Positions 39,168-50,752 of a stretch of DNA of 64,000 nucleotides are shown here, piece by piece. Under the pieces are notes generated by a model. That model had not been told where the DNA came from and did not search any database. It saw nothing but the letters and a program-made list of their open reading frames with translations. The position numbers were made by a program, and so were the translations under genes. Numbering within the stretch: position 1 is the first letter of the stretch; every line of letters starts with the position of its first letter. This stretch comes from Acorus gramineus (Eukaryota; Streptophyta; Magnoliopsida; Acorales; Acoraceae), in contig CM060847.1 in the NCBI GenBank assembly GCA_030737835.1, positions 7,898,584-7,962,583 on the forward strand, given 5' to 3'.

Positions 39168-42100
39168 CGGTGTTCCGGTGGCCGAGATGGACCGAGGAGT
39201 GGCGGAGACAAGGACGATCGAGGGGGATGTGATGTTGTCGATGGGGGCATCGGGAGTCCCTTCCGTAAGCGGTCTTGCCAGAGCTGAAGAGAAGGTGATT
39301 TTCTTGAAGTTCTTTTTTTTTTTTTTATTGATCTTATGTTTGGATCTCTTTAGTGTTTCGAACATTTGTCATTGATAATTTGTGTTTGGTATAGATTCGT
39401 CAATTTTTTGTGGTTATTTGGGGACAAGGAGGGTGATCATTTAATTTAATGATTGATTCTTATGCTTTCTCGATCATTTTAATTCATTTCAAACTTTTGT
39501 TATCAGATTTACCCTTTTAAAATTGATGAAAATAACTTGCAAACACATTAAGATTAGAAATTTGTGGGATTTCACTTGTGGATGTCTATCATAGGGTGTC
39601 AAGGTACTAGACAAATCTATATCTCTAACTTTTAAGAAAAAGTAGTTCAAGTTCTTCCTTCTGATATAGTGCACTCTGATGTATGAAGTGTCAATTTATT
39701 GTCTCTTTTAAGTGATTTTTCATATTGTTAACTTTTCGTGAAAAAAATGCACTGTGGCTTTTATAATTTGAAAGCATTTTTTTCTTTTCTTATGTCAGGG
39801 CCTTCATGTGGTGGAACCATCTTCTAGTGAATGGACCAATGAAAAGCACAGTTCATATTTGAACTCAATTGAAGCATCATTTGTCAACCAGCTATACCGC
39901 CATGGGGGACAATCACGAAGTATGATTGGTTGGCTGTCAAGAACACATAGATCATTAGCTCCAGAATCATCACAATCAAATTCCTGCTGCCGTGTTCCAT
40001 CTGGTCAAGTACGAATAGATACATTTCTCTCTTATGACCATATTTCCTTGTATAACTGTTTCGGTTTTTGATTGAGATTATTTATCTACTGTAGTTTAAG
40101 GTTCTGCATAAAGGCTGCTGGAAGAAACTTAATTTCGAAAGGGACCACACCTCTTCGAACCAGTGCAATGAAAATCAAATGCTTGCAGCAAATCCATGGG
40201 TCCAGCATTTTATATCTTCTTCTGGTAGGGGGGCACGATCATGCAATAATCTGGAAACAGGTGAATTTTCCAGTCAAGCTATTCCTTTAGGAGACCAGGT
40301 CCATGTGTTGGAAAATAGTGGACTTGAAAGAAACTTGAAACGGCCACCAACATGTTCCTCTAACATTTACAGACAAGATTCTGTGGGAAGCAACAAAGGT
40401 ATCTCTCAATTCTTACTCGGTGAAGCTGTTGAAGTTTTGCCTTTCTTTGCCATGATTGCACTTAATTTCATGCTTTGATATTAACCTTTTATTCATGGAC
40501 ACACACAAATACGTTGACTGTTCCTTGTTAAAAGTATGATGTACATGTACAAGTTGTGTACCAGCTAATTCTTTCCTTTGCATTAACTCGATTCCAAATA
40601 TAGTTCATCTTAACTATTTTAATATTATGGATATTACTGTGGAGAAACAGAGGAATGTTTGGGTTGAAAGATGGTAGATAGAGCACACAGAACCGATTTA
40701 CTGAAAATGAGGGTGGAGAGGCTTATGCCAATATGGCAGTATCCAGGCATTGAATGAAGATGCTTCAGAATAAATTGATGTGACAACAGAAAAGTTTTTT
40801 TTGTTTGCTTTTTTGTTTTTTTTTTGGTTTAGGAAGAGGTGAATGGAAATTGTCTGATGATTTATTTAATAAGAGTATATATCTACTGAAATGAAGTGGA
40901 GGCATGTCTCTAAGTTGTTGTGTGATCATTTCAGCAGAAGGTAGTTGAATGGAAAATCTTATGGGGAGGTAATTACAGCGCTATATTGTATATATCAGCA
41001 TCTTTGCAGTTATTTCAGCAACATGTAGATTTGGATATGTGGAGCGGAGACATGGATGCTGGAAATACTAGGAATCATATTATATGAAGTATATTCTACG
41101 AAGCTGATTATAACCAATAAGCTATAAAAACAATCAGGTGGTTCTAATGTCCATAATGTTTGCTGAGCATTGCATTCCTAAGAAAAGCGATGAAATAAGA
41201 ACTGTGCTGGATGAGGGGAAGGCCTACTAACAATCAGATGGACTTATTAGCAGGTTAGCTAACAGACTCATTGCAGGAATGAACTTGCAAAGAAATATGA
41301 CATAATAGGATCCGTAGAGCTGCTCCAAACATTCAAATTGGCATGGATGCCTGATGATGTACTGAATTATGTGGTGAAAGTGCAAATGGTGCATGTAAAT
41401 TCCCAAAAAAGTAGCATGAATTTCTGTGCAATGATGATACATAATTTGGTGGAAATATCTCCGCTCTGCTAAAACAGTGGAAGAGGTCATCTGGAGACTA
41501 TAATTTTGATTCATATAAGTTGTAGCATTATAAGTTATCTGAGAAAAAGGCTTATCCTTCCTAGATTTTCCATACATCCTCCTCGATGTTATCATTTCTG
41601 CTCTGTAAGACCTGTTCCAAATTTTTTAACATCTACAACAACATAGCTGGCAAAATCTCTAAATTTTCCCTTTAAATTCATCAGTCACACTGCAACCCAG
41701 AGGCTTGTGTGTCTAGTGATGAGAAATCTCTTACTACTTGGGGATTATTGTCAAAAGCACCACATTTATACATCCATTTTGAATAGGGGACCTTTATTAC
41801 CACCCCTTCAAGTATTCAACCCACCCCCAAAAAAATTAAAAATTTCATATTTTTTTTAAAATGAACCCACCCCTAGCCCCTTCTCTGGCCTCTTCCACCA
41901 GAAGCTCTGCAACGCCGTGAGCTGCGGCACCTCCCGCTGGTGAGGTACGAGATGCCGGAGGAGAAGCCGCATCCACCGCTGCCAAGACGAGGAGATCCAG
42001 ATCAGTCCAATGAGGCTCGCGAGGGCTGACACCAATGCGAAGATGGGTTGCAGAGGGTGGTGAGGGGGTTGCAGGAGGAGGTGAGGGCGGCGGAGGTGAC

Positions 42101-43162
42101 TCGGCTTGGGCAGCCTCACCTTCAGCCGGATCCCAACGCCACCGACGTCTTCTCCACCGGCTCCTCGAAGGTGACCCTGGCGGAGGTGGCGTCGAATGAC
42201 AGGTCGGAGACGGAGCGCTTGGTGAGCATGAGCCCCTCCAGCCTCTCCTCGGCGATGGTCGTGTTGGGGAGAGATCGGAGACCGCACGCCTTGGGTTGTG
42301 GTTGGCGGCGGGGGGACTCGGGAGCTCGACGAGGAAGTAGACTTTGCGGGGATAGAGGACTTGCTCGGGGAGAATGGGATGGGCACGGATGTTGAATCGA
42401 CGGACATTGTCGGAGTCCATGGAGGGGTGGTTGCGGAGGAAGATGTGGACGGAGGGGAGAAGGGGTGGGTTCATGTCAAACCAAAAAAATGAAAACTTTT
42501 AATTTTCTGGGGTGGGTTGAATACTTGAAGGGGTGGTAATAAAGGCCCCCTTTTGAATAACATACTATAAAACTTGTACATAAAAATAGGGTTCTTTTTT
42601 TTTTATTACAATTGAATAAAATGTCAGTTTAAATATCCATTCTTGATTTCTAAATTGATCTTAATTAATCTTTAAAACTGGATTTTGACAACCTGAACTT
42701 CACAGGTCTAAATGTTTTCTAGGTCAAATGTTGCAGATTTCATTACGAATAAACGTCTTGTGAATGAGGAGGCTGTTGTTTTGTTTCGACTGTCTGATTG
42801 CCTCATGTTATCTAAAATTTTCCTTTGGGAAGGTTATGATATCAAGTCCTCTGCAGAAATGTCAGGCCAAAACTTTGAACAAAAAGACTCAGAAGACTGT
42901 GCAGGTGGGGAAGAAGTAAGTTTTTCAAAGAGGAAGAGAAGGTTGAAAGTTGCTGCTTCTGCGAATGCTTACAGCAAGGATCAAGTAATGCCAAAAATTT
43001 TGGTTGGTCCATTGCTATATGTTGCACAATCTTTTTCCTTGTTGGTCTAAACATCATAATTTTCTTTAATTGCCTTTCCAGGTAGTCCCACATGGAAGAC
43101 GCCCCAAGGCAACTAGCTCTCATGATAATGATTCAGTGAAAAGAATCATAGAGTCTGACTGA
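39163..43162 (+). CDS. COR27/COR28-like clock and cold-response protein
   Basis: Homologue of Arabidopsis COR27/COR28, small proteins that link cold and light input to the circadian clock and to COP1-HY5 signalling. Five exons join to 284 residues: 39163-39294, 39799-40008, 40095-40398, 42857-42984, 43082-43162. All introns are GT/AG and all phases agree. Diagnostic blocks in order are SEWTNEKHSSYLNSIEASFV and NQLYRHGG, then FKVLHKGCWKKLNFER, NPWVQHF, EMSGQNF followed by a basic KRKRRLK segment (likely nuclear localisation), and DQVVP across the last join. There is no known enzymatic domain. The start follows an AG-repeat leader; the promoter carries three G-boxes and two evening-element cores. 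Intron 3 (2458 bp) contains a Mutator-like element. I considered an earlier exon 4 start near 42721 but family similarity favours CTCTGCAG at 42856. Confidence 0.88.
41786..42550 (-). mobile_element. Pack-MULE in intron 3 of the COR27-like gene
   Basis: A 765-bp element with terminal inverted repeats of about 43 bp (left GGGGACCTTTATTACCACCC, right reverse complement GGGGGCCTTTATTACCACCC; one mismatch by eye) and a perfect 9-bp target duplication TTTTGAATA (41777-41785 and 42551-42559), the hallmark of Mutator-like elements. No transposase is present. The interior is GC-rich, unlike the host intron, and on the minus strand holds a captured fragment of a PADRE-domain gene. Confidence 0.9.
41870..42474 (-). 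pseudogene. Captured fragment of a PADRE (DUF4228) gene
   Basis: On the minus strand, translation in one frame gives DSDNVRRFNIRAHPILPEQV then KVYFLVELPSPP. A second frame gives EERLEGLMLTKRSVSDLS then FDATSARVTFEEP. Another gives IRLKVRLPKPS. In this order these match the layout of At1g66480-like PADRE proteins (stress- and pathogen-responsive, plant-specific), so a single ancestral reading frame has been broken by at least two shifts. The fragment sits between the inverted repeats of the Pack-MULE and is antisense to the host gene. It is unlikely to make the original protein. Confidence 0.75.
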
Positions 43163-44041
43163 GCATGAAAACAGTAGAAACAAACAGATTTATGGAATTT
43201 GAATTAAAACCTTCATTGTTTGAAGACCAGCCGACGAATGGTGCAAATTGTAGTGCAGGCTAACAATGAAGATCTGTCAAAATTAGAGATGAAGTTACAG
43301 ACGAAGGGGGAAAACATAACATGCAAATCAAAAGGCCAAGTACGGCATATTTTAGCCCATTGAATCCGCAGATGATAACTGCTGCACCATGATCATTTCA
43401 CACTGAGGTGGTGGTATTATGATGAAAATATGGAATGACAAAGAGGTCGGTAAATTTAATACTAGATGAAGAGATGGTGTTACTTTTATTCTTTGATCAC
43501 CATATATCTATGTTATGCTGCTTCAGTAGAATTAAAGCACTTATATAATAGGATGATTTATGTTATGTATGAAATGCTGAGTTATTCTAAGCCATGCCAT
43601 CCATATGTTTCGTACTGCTCTGTTATGTGTACATACTTCCGAATGTGATTTTTTTTTAATTGTTTATATTTTATTTTCGTAAAGACTGCCTGAAATATTA
43701 ATTTGTGAATGTAACTGTTATTCTTTGTACCTAATCCTAATCTTCATTTCTCATTTTCTTTGTCTAAAGCCTAGTTCTCAAGGTTGAAAATCCCAGCATT
43801 CCGAATGGATTCCTCCTAGTCAATCTGAACCGGTCATGTTTTTAATTTTACTAGATAAATTATCAAGTGAACCATATGACCCATTCTTGACTGCATGCTT
43901 TCCATGATAAGGACTCTATAATCTAAATGACCTCTTCTTGATTTGAAGATGTCAAATATGATAAACATCTTACAATTTAATATTATGACATGAATCTAAG
44001 ATGTATAAATAGCCCACTTTCTAACCATGATCACACAAGAT

Positions 44042-44520
44042 TAGGGCAGGTAAACGAGCTGAGCAGCTCGGGCTTGGCTCGGTTAAAGCTCGTTCAGACT
44101 TGTTCGATTAAACAAACGAGTCGAGTTTGAACAATTTTTAAAGTTCGGTTTGTAAACGAGCCGAGTTGAGTTTAGACGAGCTCGTTTACTTAACAGAAAA
44201 AAAGAGGAACGAGTCGAGTCCGAGCTTATGCTACTTTCACATATATAAGGTGTTGTGATTTGTAAAATGTGATTTTTCAAATGTTAAACAAGGTTTTTTT
44301 AAAGTTAAACGAGCCCGAGCTGAGCTTTGATTCAAGCTCTGGCTTGGCTTGTTTAACAAACGAGCTGAGCCGAGCTTTAACCACACTTTTTACGAGTCCA
44401 ACGAGCTGAGTTTGAACACGAAATGAAGTTCGGTCCTGAGTCGAACCAAGTCCGAGCAGAGCTTGATACTAAACGAGCTAAGCTTGAACAGGTTAAAGCT
44501 CGGCTCGTTTATCACCCCTA
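44042..44520. mobile_element. Non-autonomous hAT element
   Basis: 479 bp with tips TAGGGCAGGTAAACGAGCTG and the reverse complement of TAGGGGTGATAAACGAGCCG, and a perfect 8-bp target duplication CACAAGAT (44034-44041 and 44521-44528). Both features are those of hAT elements. The interior is rich in the repeated word AACGAGC(C/T)(G/C)AG and has no transposase. Confidence 0.88.
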
Positions 44521-44760
44521 CACAAGATGGTTCATTGGATGAATTAGATTTGGTTATGTTTCAAAATAATGTTGAATCATTTTTTTTTCAATTTTATTTG
44601 GAGTCTCTGCAATAGAGATTGGCTTTCCTAAGGCATTGGAATGCAAAAAACAAGAGGAAAAAACAATGTAAATAAAAATTTCCATTCCTTTTAATTAAAA
44701 CATGTAGGAGAGAAGCTAACTTTATAGGGTAGTTAATTAGGATTTTCATAGATAAAATGT

Positions 44761-45055
44761 TTATATATATGGATTTATAAATCTTGTGTTATTCAAATAG
44801 GACATTGGTTCATGGATAAAAAATCTAACGTTATTCAATTGAAATATTATTTTGTAGACATAAAGTTCAATGTTATTCAATTGAGACATTATTTCGTGAA
44901 CAAAAAGTCTAGTGTTATTCGATTGAAATATTATTTCGTTGATAAAAAGTCCAGCGTTATTCGATTGAGACATTATTTCATGTACAAAAAGTTCAGCGTT
45001 ATTCAATTGTGACATTTTTTTGTGGACAAAAAGTCGAGCGTTATTCGATTGAGAT
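44761..45055. repeat. 42-bp tandem repeat open in both directions
   Basis: Six or so copies of a 42-bp unit with GTTATTC(A/G)ATTGA(G/A)ACATTA as the core. Because 42 is a multiple of three, both strands remain open. The minus strand reads as 14-residue units of the type MSQLNNAELFVHEI for 84 residues; the plus strand for 66 residues. No promoter or family match is seen, so I treat it as a repeat and not a gene. Confidence 0.75.
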
Positions 45056-45889
45056 TCCTCATAGTAGACATTTTGTCATGTGTCATTCCATTTAAACAAG
45101 ATTTGTGAAGACTTTCTTAAGTGATGGACTTTTGTAGACTTTAGAGAAAGAAATATAAAGGAAAAAGTTATTTCAAAATCCCACCCAAATAGGTGGGATT
45201 CTCATGGACTTTTATTATAACACTGTGAATATCTTTTTTTTCCTTTTAAGGAAACTCTTTTCTTTAATGGATTATGATTATCTAATGCCTTTCATATTTT
45301 ATTAATAGTTTTTTTTATTTTATCTATTTATCATCTTTTTTAATGAATATGTAGATGAATGAAATATTGATATCACCTCATATGTTTGATAAATATATGA
45401 GAAATGTGAATTTGCTTGTGTTGTAATCAATAATTTTATTATTGTATATTATATAATATATACCTAGATCATCAACCATTATTTTTTTTTTCAAACTAAA
45501 GCATATAGTTCTTACGTTAATATGTACAGTGCATTATACATGTTTATGATACAACAAACCCTTAATTATGAAGTTACCCGTAAGTAGCTAGGTCACAGGG
45601 TTGCATTGTTTATAAAAGAATACAATATGAAAAAAAAAACTGACTATAGAGGTGAAAATAGAAAACTCACATCTATTATCATGGGCATACATCAAACTCC
45701 AAACACAACAAATAAAATAACATATGAAGAAGCACAAAATATGGAATGACATCTATTAGTATAAAAAAAAGTGACATTGACAAAGCCCCCTGTTGGTTCT
45801 TAAATAGTATTAATAGCTCTAATTTTCATATTTTTATTAACTGAAAAAAATATAGTAAAAACATCTAAAATTACAACTTACATTCAGTA

Positions 45890-46060
45890 TGTGAAAGTTT
45901 GTCAAAGTCTTTAAAAGTGTGTGAAAGTTCTTGATAATTAATCTGTGAAAGTCTGCAAAAGTCTGTAAAAGTCTATAAGAGTCAATTTGTAAAAGTCTAC
46001 AAAAGGATGTGAAAGTACGTGAAAGTCTACAAAGTCCACCACTTAAAAATAATGTCTACA
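45890..46060. repeat. AAAGTCT(G/A) simple repeat
   Basis: GTGAAAGT, AAAAGTCTGT and AAAGTCTAC words recur about every 11-20 bp. The stretch near 45105-45145 (GGACTTTTGTAGACTTT) is the reverse complement of words at its right end (AAAGTCTACAAAGTCC), so the two may be ends of one larger non-autonomous element. That is only suggestive. Confidence 0.5.
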
Positions 46061-46343
46061 TAAATCCATCAAAGTCTGAATCGAAACACAATCCCCTCCC
46101 CCCCCCTCCCTTTAGACGACTGCTTTTTTTTTTTTAATTTCATTACATTCTAATATTCACAACACATCTTGGTAATACAAAATTAACAATGCATGATCAC
46201 AACACTTTGCTTCATGGAACATGCATGTACTTGTAAAATTTGTTCTGGCCTGGTATCTTCCCAGACCACCATGGAAACCTATCAAACAAGAATCACTTCC
46301 AACTCTTTTTCTTCTTCGAAAAAGGAAACCCTAAAAAAAAGTG

Positions 46344-49300
46344 TCAATTGCAAACCTTGCTGCCCTCCCTTGCAGGAGAGGCTATTCCCATCCATGGCTT
46401 CTCAAATCCAATCTTCATCTGCTTCACCGACCTCGCGTTACTGCTGCTGACACCCACTAATTCTCCTAACCCTCTCTTCTTCACCTTCTTCTTTTCATCA
46501 CTTCTATTCAACCACACCCCAAAGAGCTTCAGCTTCTCCTCCCCATCCTCTTCACCACCATCATTGCCACCTTCATTGTCAACTTCTCTTCCTTCGAAGA
46601 GCCTAATCTCTCGCATGATCGCTTCGGGGGACGCATTAATATAGTTGGAGACGAAGTGCAGGAGCTCCTCGCATTGCTTCTTTGCTTGCGCGAGCTCTGA
46701 AGTGAGGGCCTCATTGTGCTTCTTCAGCTTCTTGTTCTCATCGTTCAGCCCCGTGTTGGGCGAGCCATGCGAGGAGGTGGAGGAGGAGGAGGCTGCACCA
46801 TTGTCCACGTTTGAGGTGGAGCAAGGTGGTTTGGATTTCATGGTGGACTTGACATGGGCTGTCAATGCATGTGTGGTGGAGGACTTCCTGCGGCGGATCT
46901 CGGTGAGGAGGGCCCTCTCTCCCCGGCGAAAGAAGTCGTTGGTGAACTCCCACCGGTCCGGCACCACTTTTCGGAAACCCTGCCAATGGTTTTTTTCCAA
47001 ATTGAAGACATAAGTTTATAACTTATGTTTTATTCTGACTACCCTAATCAATTTTGCTAATTCAAATATGAGAAGAATAAAACTGTTGATTTTAAATTTT
47101 TAGGTCATTTTCAAAGGTTCCCCCCAAAAATCAACGCACCTTCTATAAAAAAATGTCAAGAGACCAATTTTTTTTTAAAAAAAAGGGTGAAAGAAAGTCT
47201 GTTTCCATGAATCAGCTTCAATTGCTTACACATTAAGTTTATGATGTTTTTGTCCCTTCACAAAACCATGATATGCATATTGGACTGTTTGCATTCCCTT
47301 ATCAAACAAACACTGCTTCCTAGCCTCAACTTTCCACTTGATAACATTCCACCAGCTAGGTGTGTTGTTGATGACTTTGTATTCTACAATATATTGCCAA
47401 GAAATTAATACTGTATCGTGTGGAATTTGATGCACTCTGCCAGTCTTCCCCCATTAATAAGTCAAAGATTGGTAGCTTCTCTTTGGTGTAACCTGACCTG
47501 CATTTCTTGATTGATTATGGAAAGGGATTTAACATATAAGAAATAACAATATGGTATTTAGAATATCCTGTATCATGCATCACGGATGCTCACAGAATTC
47601 TTTATCAGATCAACCAAGTCTATATTATGTTTCATATTTTGCGGCTGCTGATGTGAAATCCTGACTACATGACCACACCGTGGAATGCATAATTACTTAT
47701 TTAGGATTAATATAAAAAAAGCTAATTTTTTTTCTTTCCTGTGGGACGTATTTCCATTCCCAGTTACATATGAAATAAATTTAAACTAAAATAATATTTG
47801 AATATCATTATCAAGTTTTTAGAAGAAAAAAAATCCCAGATATTTGTTATAAAAAAACCCATGCAGTTACAGGGAATCGCCAAAATAAAATAAAATAAAA
47901 TAAAGTGTTAAAAAAATCACTGACTGGAAACTGTGTCGACTCCATGACTATTTTTAGTTCGCAAACAACTCTCCTCAGCAAACTTTTTTATTATATAGAA
48001 ACTCAATGTGTAATTAATAAATTGAAACATAAATTTTTTAAAATACTCTTAAACTATTTGAAATTAACAACTATACCCTTCAAATAATCTCTTTGGATGA
48101 AACTGATCTTTTATATTTATCTATCTATTTGGAGGCTATATCTATCACTTTTACACAGTAAAAATATATTTTATAAACCATGTTAACATGAATATTCATT
48201 TTTTTTAAAAAAAAACTTGTGGGCATATACATCTATATCAATTGAAAATTAAAACATGTTTGAGCGAGATTACAAAAGAGTGATGAAAAGATAAGGACAA
48301 GAAAACAAAAAAAAATTGGGGAGATGGATGACCCTCATCCCTCCATCCAAAACAGAGAGAACAGAGTTGAGTTGGTAAGATATCAATTCGACCATGTGAT
48401 AACATTCCTTTACTCCATGATGGTCAGATTCTTCTCATCCACATGGATGTGGGCTACTCCCCCATCCCCAATCTAATATTCATTAGAACTCTAAAAAAAA
48501 AACATGAGAATTAAATTATTTGCAACAATAGAAAAAGAAAAAAAGAAGTGGATACAACAGTTTCCAATTTTCTACAGTAATAAACATGGACCCTGTTTGG
48601 GGTGTGATATAAGTTTATTCGCCTTTGATAGCTGTACTATGATAGATAACAATTCATGCTGAATAGGTAAATTTTTGTTTGGTTGTCTTTTCTGTTATTC
48701 TCATTGGGAAGCGTAAAATTGATCTTTTTGTTGTTTAGTTCACCTTAGATAAAGTAATGATAAGTGATAGATAAGAGATGGATAAGAGTTTATGACTTTT
48801 TAAATGACAACTATACCCCTCCATAAATTATTTGTGGTTGTAATAAATATGAGAGATGTGTGTGTGATATGATAGATGTGACAGTTTTAGAATGTGTGCA
48901 AAGAGTGTTAGGTTAAATAAAAATTTTAAAATAACAGAGAAGGGTATTTTTATCCATTAACATAGATAAACCCTGATAAGCAATTCCATCATTTTCTTAG
49001 AATGGTTATCAGGCTTTATCCTAGCTTATCCAGGCATAGCTATCAAGATTTATTCTTGTCAAACAAACAGCCGTCTGGAGATTATTCTACTGTATTCTTC
49101 TTTATCAATGATTTATTCTCTACCCCCAAACAGAGGGTGAGGTTTTCTATCCTCCTACTCCTCCTCCTCCTTTTTATCATAAGAAAAAAAAGGAACCGTA
49201 GACAACAAAAATTGATCAAAAGAAAAAGATGCACTACCATGCCTATCAGATATGACAAACCACCTAGCTAGCTTAAAATATTTTAAACTTATACCATGAA

Positions 49301-49766
49301 CTCCTAACATAAAAAAAAAAAAACTCCTACCACATAAAAAAAAAAAAATCACAAAACAAATTATAAGACATTCAAATTCAATAAAATTATTGATATCTCA
49401 AGATTCCCTAAACATCTTTACGACTGTCGTCATAAAAAACAATTCACATATTTACGCACAAGCATATATAGGCTTCTTCATAATCACATATTTTCCAAAT
49501 AAATGCATACGACCCAGATTCAAGTATCCCTAAATATAGTTATGATAATACTTGTATCAAAATAAACAACATGTATACTTACATATGTGTTGAGCTGCCT
49601 GACAAAGCTTGAGAAATTGTTGTGCTTGAAATAGTTGGGCAAAAGATCCCTAGCAAACTCAACTGGCTTCCAAACCACAAATCCATTCCCTCCATCATTC
49701 CATGACACCAATTCGTCCGTCTCCCCGTCCTCCACCAGCTCGTACGTCTTCGTCAGGAACGGCGCC

Positions 49767-49771
<5 letters not shown>
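46344..49771 (-). CDS. HSFB1: Class B heat-shock transcription factor, HsfB1-like
   Basis: Class B heat-shock factor of 274 residues; such factors lack the activation motif and mostly act as repressors or co-regulators of the heat response. Exons are 49583-49771 (63 codons) and 46344-46979, with the single intron (2603 bp) at the position conserved in plant Hsfs, between LNTY and GFRKV. The DNA-binding domain covers residues 5-97 ([56 protein letters not shown]). The HR-A/B coiled coil is about 143-175 and the repressor motif LFGVWL is at 215-220. A basic nuclear signal lies at 226-232 (KKKVKKR), and the end is SKVCN, as in many HsfB1 proteins. I chose the ATG at 49771 because the upstream in-frame extension is only translated AG and TA repeats. 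Family is certain; B1 rather than B2/B4 rests on LFGVWL and the tail. Confidence 0.93.
48600..49065. mobile_element. MITE in the HsfB1 intron
   Basis: Imperfect terminal inverted repeats: CCCTGTTTGGGGTGTGATAT at the left and the reverse complement of CGGCTGTTTGTTTGACAAGA at the right. Both ends also carry (A/T)GATAGCT(A/G)T. A related, more decayed copy lies at 32690-32970. It is within the 2.6-kb intron of the HsfB1-like gene. Superfamily is not certain and the target duplication is unclear. Confidence 0.6.

Positions 49772-49819
<48 letters not shown>
49772..49819 (-). repeat. AG then TA microsatellite in the HsfB1 leader
   Basis: On the coding strand a TA run (49801-49819) is followed by an AG run (49772-49800) ending at the start codon. 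An ATG just upstream is in frame and would add a low-complexity N-terminus, but this is probably not used. Confidence 0.85.
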
Positions 49820-50752
49820 CAATATATTAATGATCAGTTTCTGCAGCTATTGATGTTGTTGTTGTTGTTAACAATGGTGGGAGAAGACCATGATAGCAGT
49901 CAAGAACTCCCAACCCCAGCAATAGAAACCCCAGATGACCATACAGCAATTCATCTGTAGTACCCTATGAGACCTCAATCACTTTTTCCTTTTTTTCTTG
50001 AAGGTTATCCTGTGTTGATTAAAATTTCCAAGGAAGGGCTAGCTCTCTTGAAGAAGATTGTCTCATAGGAGTTGGTCTTTGATTTGGAAATATATGTATA
50101 ATACGGAGAGAGAGAGAGATGGGATACATATTGGCTTCTAGAGCGTTTGAAGGGGAAGTGATTGTTGTGTTTTGAGTGGGTGAATTGTTTGTCTTTTTCA
50201 GTCACCTAACACGCGTATTTTGAACTCTCTCTCTCTAATTCGGTCCATCTCTCTGAATATTTTTAGTGTTAACAATACTCTTCTATCACGTTAACTCATT
50301 TTCAACACAGTATTTATATCAAAATAATGGATGGTCATGTAATTTTTTTTTTTTTTTTTGTGGTTTTTACATTTTTTTCTAAGGTCTAATTATAAATACC
50401 TTTGTAAAGACTGAAGGATATACATAATCGAATAAATTAAATACATACTTTTTATATTTTTTAACATATAATATTTTTAAGCTAAGTCAGAAAAAAGTGC
50501 TAGTTATTAAAAAGATTAAATCGTATTATATTTAATTTTTTTTGACAGTCCCAAATGGCACCCAATTAGTTACATTCACTCACTATAACAAAAAAATATA
50601 CAATGTTAAATTTTTTTTATATTTTTAATAAATGATGTTATTCAATTTATTAGAGTATATATATTTCACCTTCTATATAAACATATACCTTATTATATTA
50701 GGTATATAATTAAAAATAAAATAAAAATGTGTGGTATGTGGACTGAGTGTAA

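Larger units (their letters stand above)
43163..46343. other. Intergenic region between COR27-like and HsfB1 genes
   Basis: The two flanking genes converge. The region holds the COR27-like 3' untranslated region (to perhaps 43500), a complete hAT element (44042-44520), a 42-bp tandem repeat (about 44761-45055) and an AAAGTCT-type simple repeat (45890-46060). No gene recognised. Confidence 0.65.

Noticed and set aside
42721..42856. Earlier start of COR27-like exon 4 after TTGCAG near 42735
   Set aside because: It keeps the frame but adds sequence with no family similarity; the CTCTGCAG acceptor at 42856 places the conserved EMSGQNF block correctly.
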